Shown: positions 30,945 through 35,586 of the stretch, piece by piece
Layout of the letters: every line of letters starts with the position of its first letter
Position numbering within the stretch: position 1 is the stretch's first letter
Source of the DNA: an uncultured Bacilli bacterium
Lineage (GTDB): Bacteria; Bacillota_I; Bacilli_A; RF39; UBA660
Reading direction: 5' to 3'
DNA length: 35,586 nt
Assembly (NCBI GenBank): GCA_944359015.1
Contig: CALVSK010000007.1
Span: 1-35,586, forward strand
Program-made: the position numbers and the translations under genes
The notes under the pieces: generated by a model
What the model saw: only the letters and a program-made list of their open reading frames with translations
Databases searched by the model: none
Told to the model about the DNA's origin: nothing

Positions 30945-32856
30945 AGAAACACATTATACAGATTCTGATATTCAAGTTTTGGAAGGTTTGGAAGCTGTTA
31001 GAAAAAGACCAGGAATGTATATAGGGAGTACTGGAGAAAAGGGATTACATCATTTAGTATGGGAAATTGTAGATAATGCTGTTGATGAAGCTTTGGCAGG
31101 ATTTTGTGATGATATTGAAGTCATTATTGATAAGGGAGATATTATTGAAGTTAGAGATGATGGTCGTGGTATTCCTACAGGTATAAATGAAAAAACTGGT
31201 TTATCTACTGTTGAAACTATTTTTACTGTTCTTCATGCTGGAGGTAAATTTGGTGGTGAAGGATATAAAGTAAGTGGTGGTCTTCATGGTGTTGGTGCTT
31301 CTGTTGTTAATGCTTTATCTAAATGGCTAGAAGTAAAAATTTATCGTGATGGCAATGTATATTATCAAAGGTTTGAAAATGGTGGAAAACCATGTGAACC
31401 ATTAAAAATAATTGAATCTTGTGATGTTGAAAGAACTGGTAGTACTATTCGTTTTAAACCAGATGAAGAAATATTTAAAGAAACTACAGTGTATGACTAC
31501 GATATTTTATATAAAAGATTGCAAGAAATTGCTTTTTTAAATAAGGGCTTGAGAATTAACTTATATGATTATAGATTGGAAGAAAAACACGATTCCTTTT
31601 TATATAATGGGGGAATTATTGAATATGTTCAAATGCTTAATAAAAATAAAACTGTTTTACATGATGACGTTATTTATTTAAGTGGAACTGAGGACAATAT
31701 ATTTTTTGAAGTTGCTTTACAGTATAATGATGGTTATAATTCAAATGTATATTCATTTACTAATAATATAAATACTTATGAAGGTGGTATGCATGAAGAT
31801 GGTGTCAAACTAGCTTTAACTAGGGTTATTAATAATTATGGAAAAAATGCTAAAATATTTAAAGAAAAAGATGAATCTTTATCTGGTGAAGATGTTAGAG
31901 AAGGTTTGACTATGATTATTTCTTGTAAACATCCTGACCCTCAATTTGAAGGACAAACAAAGACAAAATTAGGAAATTCCGAAGTAAAAAAAATTGCTAG
32001 TGATGTGTTTGGTAATGGTTTTGAAAGATATTTAATGGAAAATCCAAATGTTGCAAGAATAATTATAGAAAAAGCTATGTCTGCTTCTAGAGCAAGAATT
32101 GCTGCAAAAAAGGCAAGAGAATTAATAAGACGTAAAGGTGATTTAGAAATTACGGCTTTTTATGGTAAATTAACTGACTGTAAAAGTAAAAATCCTGAAG
32201 ATTCAGAAATATTTTTGGTCGAAGGTGATTCAGCTGGTGGTTCTGCTAAAAAAGGTCGTGATTATATGACTCAAGCAATTTTACCTTTGAGAGGAAAAAT
32301 TCTTAATGTAGAAAAAGCAAGATTGGATAGGGCTTTAAGTAATGAAGAAATAAAAACGATTATAACTGCTTTTGGGACTGGTATTGGTGATGAATTTGAT
32401 TTAAATAAATTAAGATATCATAAGATAATCATAATGACCGATGCTGATGTTGATGGTTCACATATTAGAGTTTTATTGTTAACTTTGTTTTATAGATTTT
32501 TTAGACCAATTGTTGAAGCTGGTCATGTTTATGCTGCTCAACCTCCTTTATATAAAATTACTCATGGAAAAACTATAAAATATGTTTTAGATGATAAAGA
32601 AAAAGAAGAATATTTGGCAACATTAAATCCTAATGTAAAACCTGAAATTGCAAGAAATAAAGGGTTAGGAGAAATGAATCCTGAAGAACTTAGGGATACT
32701 ACTATGGCTAAAGATACTAGAATTTTAAAACAAATTACAGTTGATGATTTAAAGTCTGCTGATGAAATTTTTGAAAAATTGATGGGTGAAGAAGTAGAGC
32801 CTAGAAGAGAATTTATTGAAAAAAATGCTGGTTATGTTATTAACCTTGATATATAG
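30937..32856 (+). CDS. gyrB: DNA gyrase subunit B
   Basis: A 639-residue ATPase subunit. GHKL motifs: [23 protein letters not shown] and [21 protein letters not shown] metal-binding motifs: [20 protein letters not shown] with [13 protein letters not shown]. The C-terminal [18 protein letters not shown] is the gyrase signature. ATG start after AAAGGAGGATTCAA. It has no 165-residue insert typical of Gram-negative enzymes. GyrB, not ParE, is supported by position beside gyrA and recF. Confidence 0.98.
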   Translation: MNKETHYTDSDIQVLEGLEAVRKRPGMYIGSTGEKGLHHLVWEIVDNAVDEALAGFCDDIEVIIDKGDIIEVRDDGRGIPTGINEKTGLSTVETIFTVLHAGGKFGGEGYKVSGGLHGVGASVVNALSKWLEVKIYRDGNVYYQRFENGGKPCEPLKIIESCDVERTGSTIRFKPDEEIFKETTVYDYDILYKRLQEIAFLNKGLRINLYDYRLEEKHDSFLYNGGIIEYVQMLNKNKTVLHDDVIYLSGTEDNIFFEVALQYNDGYNSNVYSFTNNINTYEGGMHEDGVKLALTRVINNYGKNAKIFKEKDESLSGEDVREGLTMIISCKHPDPQFEGQTKTKLGNSEVKKIASDVFGNGFERYLMENPNVARIIIEKAMSASRARIAAKKARELIRRKGDLEITAFYGKLTDCKSKNPEDSEIFLVEGDSAGGSAKKGRDYMTQAILPLRGKILNVEKARLDRALSNEEIKTIITAFGTGIGDEFDLNKLRYHKIIIMTDADVDGSHIRVLLLTLFYRFFRPIVEAGHVYAAQPPLYKITHGKTIKYVLDDKEKEEYLATLNPNVKPEIARNKGLGEMNPEELRDTTMAKDTRILKQITVDDLKSADEIFEKLMGEEVEPRREFIEKNAGYVINLDI

Positions 32857-32865
32857 GAGGGTTTC

Positions 32866-35313
32866 ATGGATAAAATAGTTCAAAATAATATAGTTGATGA
32901 AGTAAGTGATTCTTTTTTACAATATTCTATGAGTGTTATTGTTTCAAGAGCAATACCTGATTTAAGAGATGGTTTAAAACCTGTTCATAGAAGAATCCTT
33001 TATTCAATGTATGAATCAGGTTATACTCCTGATAAACAATATAAAAAATGTGCGAGAGTTGTTGGGGATGTTATGGGAAAATATCATCCTCACGGAGATT
33101 CTTCTATATATGAAGCTTTGGTTAGAATGGCTCAAGACTTTAGCTATCGTTATATGTTGATTGATGGTCATGGTAATTTCGGTAATATGGATGGTGATGG
33201 TCCAGCAGCTTATCGTTATACTGAATCCAGATTATCAAAAATATCACTTGAATTATTAAGAGATATTAATAAAAATACTGTTGATTTTGATGTAAACTTT
33301 GACGAATCTTTAGAAGAACCAAAGGTTTTACCAAGTAGATTTCCAAATATTTTAGTTAATGGAACTATGGGAATTGCTGTTGGTATGGCTACTAATATTC
33401 CACCACATAACTTAGGTGAAGTTATTGATGGTTGTATTGCTTATATTGACAATCCTGAAATTGACGTTGATGGTTTAATGAAGTATATTAAAGGACCTGA
33501 TTTTCCAACTGGTGCTATAATTTTGGGCAATTCTGGAATTAAAAAAGCTTATGAAACTGGTAAAGGTACAATTACTATCAGATGCAAGGCAGAAATTGAA
33601 GAAGATGGTAGTAAACATAGAATAGTAATTTCCGAAATACCTTATGGTGTAAATACTTTAGATTTGAAAAAAAGAATTGGTGAGTTAGTTCGTGATAAAA
33701 TTTTAGATGGTATTGCTGATTATCATGAAGAAACTAACTTGGAAAATGGTATTAAAATAGTCATTACATTAAAAAAAGATGCTAATGGCAGTGTTGTTCT
33801 AAATAATTTATATAAACATACTCAATTACAAACAAGTTTTGGTATAAATTTATTAATGCTTGATAATGGTACTCCTAAAACTTTAGGATTAAAAAGCATT
33901 ATTTCAAAGTATATAGATTTTCAAAGAGAAGTTATTATTAGAAGAACTCAATTTGAGTTAGAAAAAGCTGAAAAAAGAGTACATATTTTAGAAGGTTATA
34001 AAATTGCTTTAGATAATATAGATGAAGTAATTAAAATTATTAAAGAATCTAAGGCTGATAGTGATGCTAAAAATAAATTAATGTCTAGATTTGGTTTAAC
34101 GGAAATCCAAACGGATAATATACTAGAGTTAAAATTACGTCGTTTAACAGGCTTAGAAAGAGAAAAGATTGAAGATGAGTTAAACGCCTTGCATATAGAA
34201 ATAGACCGCTTACGGGGCATTTTAGCAGATAATAATAAGGTGTTAGCAATCATTAAAGAAGAAATGTTAGAAATTAAATCAAAATTTGGTGATGATAGAA
34301 GAACTACTATTGATATGACTGCAGTTGACTTTATTGAAGATGAGTCTTTAATTCCAGAGGAAAATATATTTGTGGTATTAACTCACAATGGCTATATAAA
34401 AAGGACTACTGTAGATACCTTTAAAGCTCAAAATCGGGGTGGTGTTGGAGTAAAAGGTATGGCTACAAATGATGAAGATTTTGTTGAACATATGCTTAAT
34501 TTATCAACACACGATTTCATATTATTCTTTACTAATAAAGGAAAAGTTTACAGGTTAAAAGGTTATGAAATTCCTGAATTTAGCAGACAATCTAAAGGAA
34601 TTCCGATTATAAATCTTTTACAAATTGAAAAAAATGAAAAAATTAATTCCGTAGTTAAGATTAACAAAAATGAAGAGTTTAAATATTTGTTGTTTGCTAC
34701 AAAGCAAGGAATTGTAAAAAGAACATTGATATCTGAATTTGAAAATATCAGGAATAGTGGAAAAATTTCTATAACTTTAAAAGATGAAGATGAACTTATA
34801 GATGTTAAAAAGACTAAAGGTAATAATTTGGTATTATTAGGTAGTAGCATTGGAAGAATGGTTAAATTTAACGAAGAAGAAATCAGAGTAATGGGTAGAA
34901 CTGCTAGCGGAGTTAGAGGCATTTCTTTGAATGAAGCAACTTGTATATGTTGTGAAATTGTTAATGAAGAAGATACAATATTACTTGTAACAGAAAAAGG
35001 ATACGGCAAGCAAACAAATGTTCGTGAATATAGACAAACTAAACGTGGTAGTAAAGGAGTAAAAGCTTTAAATATTACTGATAAAAATGGGAACTTAGTT
35101 TGTGTTAAAATAGTTGAAAATGATAAAGAACTTGTGATTATGACTGATTCGGGTATGACTATGAGGATGCCTTTAGAACAAATATCCGTTTTAGGTAGAG
35201 TTACTCAAGGATTAAGATTAATTAATTTAAAGGATAATCAAAGAGTTTCAACTATTAGTCTTGTAGATAAATGTTCCAATACTGAAGTAAACGTTGAAGA
35301 AGAAGCAAATTAA
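32866..35313 (+). CDS. gyrA: DNA gyrase subunit A
   Basis: An 815-residue gyrase A. The catalytic tyrosine is Tyr118 in [13 protein letters not shown]. The quinolone region reads [12 protein letters not shown] with Ser79 and Glu83 at the positions of E. coli Ser83 and Asp87, so no classical resistance change is present. The C-terminal half holds six beta-pinwheel blades that wrap DNA; the gyrA box, which separates gyrase from topoisomerase IV, is [10 protein letters not shown] (about residues 523-532). ATG start 9 bases after the gyrB stop with AGGAGGGTTTC. A terminator overlaps its stop codon and parS sites follow. Confidence 0.98.
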   Translation: MDKIVQNNIVDEVSDSFLQYSMSVIVSRAIPDLRDGLKPVHRRILYSMYESGYTPDKQYKKCARVVGDVMGKYHPHGDSSIYEALVRMAQDFSYRYMLIDGHGNFGNMDGDGPAAYRYTESRLSKISLELLRDINKNTVDFDVNFDESLEEPKVLPSRFPNILVNGTMGIAVGMATNIPPHNLGEVIDGCIAYIDNPEIDVDGLMKYIKGPDFPTGAIILGNSGIKKAYETGKGTITIRCKAEIEEDGSKHRIVISEIPYGVNTLDLKKRIGELVRDKILDGIADYHEETNLENGIKIVITLKKDANGSVVLNNLYKHTQLQTSFGINLLMLDNGTPKTLGLKSIISKYIDFQREVIIRRTQFELEKAEKRVHILEGYKIALDNIDEVIKIIKESKADSDAKNKLMSRFGLTEIQTDNILELKLRRLTGLEREKIEDELNALHIEIDRLRGILADNNKVLAIIKEEMLEIKSKFGDDRRTTIDMTAVDFIEDESLIPEENIFVVLTHNGYIKRTTVDTFKAQNRGGVGVKGMATNDEDFVEHMLNLSTHDFILFFTNKGKVYRLKGYEIPEFSRQSKGIPIINLLQIEKNEKINSVVKINKNEEFKYLLFATKQGIVKRTLISEFENIRNSGKISITLKDEDELIDVKKTKGNNLVLLGSSIGRMVKFNEEEIRVMGRTASGVRGISLNEATCICCEIVNEEDTILLVTEKGYGKQTNVREYRQTKRGSKGVKALNITDKNGNLVCVKIVENDKELVIMTDSGMTMRMPLEQISVLGRVTQGLRLINLKDNQRVSTISLVDKCSNTEVNVEEEAN

Positions 35314-35329
35314 TGTTTCTTCTTTTTTT
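35299..35329 (+). terminator. Intrinsic terminator after gyrA
   Basis: GAAGAAGC (35299-35306) pairs with GTTTCTTC (35315-35322), one pair being G-U, with an 8-base loop containing the gyrA stop codon, then seven T residues. Confidence 0.7.
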
Positions 35330-35337
35330 GGAGTAAA

Positions 35338-35353
35338 TGTTTCACGTGAAACA
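35338..35353. promoter_or_regulatory. parS centromere site 1
   Basis: TGTTTCACGTGAAACA, a perfect 16-base palindrome identical to the B. subtilis parS consensus (TGTTnCACGTGAAACA), the nucleation site for ParB. The symmetry extends to 22 bases (AAATG...CATTT). Confidence 0.95.
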
Positions 35354-35429
35354 TTTATTTTTTGAATATAATTATTTAATTTGCATAAAAATTTTTAAAA
35401 CATTTTAATAATAAAATTAATAACTTTAA

Positions 35430-35445
35430 TGTTTCACGTGAAACA
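35430..35445. promoter_or_regulatory. parS centromere site 2
   Basis: A second perfect TGTTTCACGTGAAACA, 92 bases from the first. A DnaA-like TGTTGATAA follows at 35447-35455. Confidence 0.95.
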
Positions 35446-35566
35446 TTGTTGATAACCTGTTTATACTTTTATATTTAAAATTATATTTTTAATTAAATAA
35501 TTTATTTACATTTTTATAGTATTGTTTTCGTTTTTTGTTGATATTATAAATTATAAAAATTCTTGA

Positions 35567-35582
35567 TGTTTCACGTGAAACA
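35567..35582. promoter_or_regulatory. parS centromere site 3
   Basis: A third perfect TGTTTCACGTGAAACA, 137 bases from the second and 4 bases from the right edge. The DNA from 35330 to the edge contains no gene that I can see apart from these sites; more copies may lie beyond the window. Confidence 0.95.
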
Positions 35583-35586
35583 TTGT

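Noticed and set aside
1-35586. Mycoplasma-type code with TGA as Trp
   Set aside because: PBP1A and mnmG end in TGA, Trp codons are TGG, and endospore genes are present.
1-35586. CRISPR arrays, transposons, tRNA or rRNA genes
   Set aside because: No regularly spaced repeats, transposase motifs, tRNA cloverleaf or rRNA segments were seen in the window.

Overview
The window is about 35.6 kb of very AT-rich DNA carrying the chromosome replication origin of a low-GC Firmicute (Bacilli-like). Diagnostic content: rpmH-rnpA-yidC-khpB-mnmE-mnmG-rsmG-noc on one side of the origin and dnaA-dnaN-recF-gyrB-gyrA on the other, RNA polymerase delta (rpoE), endospore genes (spoIID, spoIIQ, spoIIID, spoIIR), a ComK-family protein, and the genetic code with TGA as stop (PBP1A and mnmG end in TGA; Trp is TGG). 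This excludes Mycoplasma code 4. The mixture of sporulation genes, small genome-style gene packing, very low GC and a secreted fibronectin-type-III protein suggests an uncultured, probably host-associated Bacilli lineage; that placement is inference.

Layout, left to right. 1-5.8 kb (minus strand): secA start, an unidentified anchored protein, hpf, a cold-shock gene, then a sporulation block (mbl-slot actin-like remnant, spoIIID, spoIIQ, spoIID), DUF1146 and rpiB. 5.8-9.5 kb: rpmE, two unidentified anchored proteins, a degenerate SGNH protein and murA. 9.6-14.9 kb: a tightly packed seven-gene operon ywiB-argS-rpoE-prfA-prmC-spoIIR-mntP. 15.0-17.0 kb: a class A penicillin-binding protein on the plus strand, converging on noc through a shared terminator. 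17.0-22.2 kb: noc, rsmG, mnmG, mnmE. 22.3-23.9 kb: an accessory module (FN3 surface protein and divergent XRE regulator with three operators) between mnmE and khpB. 23.9-26.1 kb: khpB, yidC, rnpA, rpmH. 26.2-26.4 kb: oriC with a DnaA-box cluster; a second cluster lies between dnaA and dnaN. 26.5-35.3 kb (plus strand): dnaA, dnaN, a ComK-like gene, recF, gyrB, gyrA. 35.3-35.6 kb: terminator and three perfect parS sites.

Almost every gene points away from oriC, so it is co-directional with replication. Functionally the window joins replication initiation (DnaA, DnaN, gyrase), segregation and division control (parS, Noc), cell-wall synthesis (MurA, PBP1A), translation (RF1, PrmC, ArgS, L31, L34, tRNA and rRNA modification), membrane insertion (YidC, SecA) and endospore engulfment and mother-cell/forespore signalling (SpoIIR, SpoIID, SpoIIQ, SpoIIID).

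The most unusual items are: a 198-residue protein in the spoIIID-mbl slot that looks like an actin-fold protein stripped of its ATP-binding loops; a short ComK homologue beside dnaN that lacks the region where MecA recognises ComK; a Noc with a large repeat-containing insertion and a mixed DNA-specificity code; an XRE/FN3 module with operators placed over its promoter; and two genes (spoIIID, mnmE) whose ribosome binding sites sit in hairpins formed only by read-through RNA.
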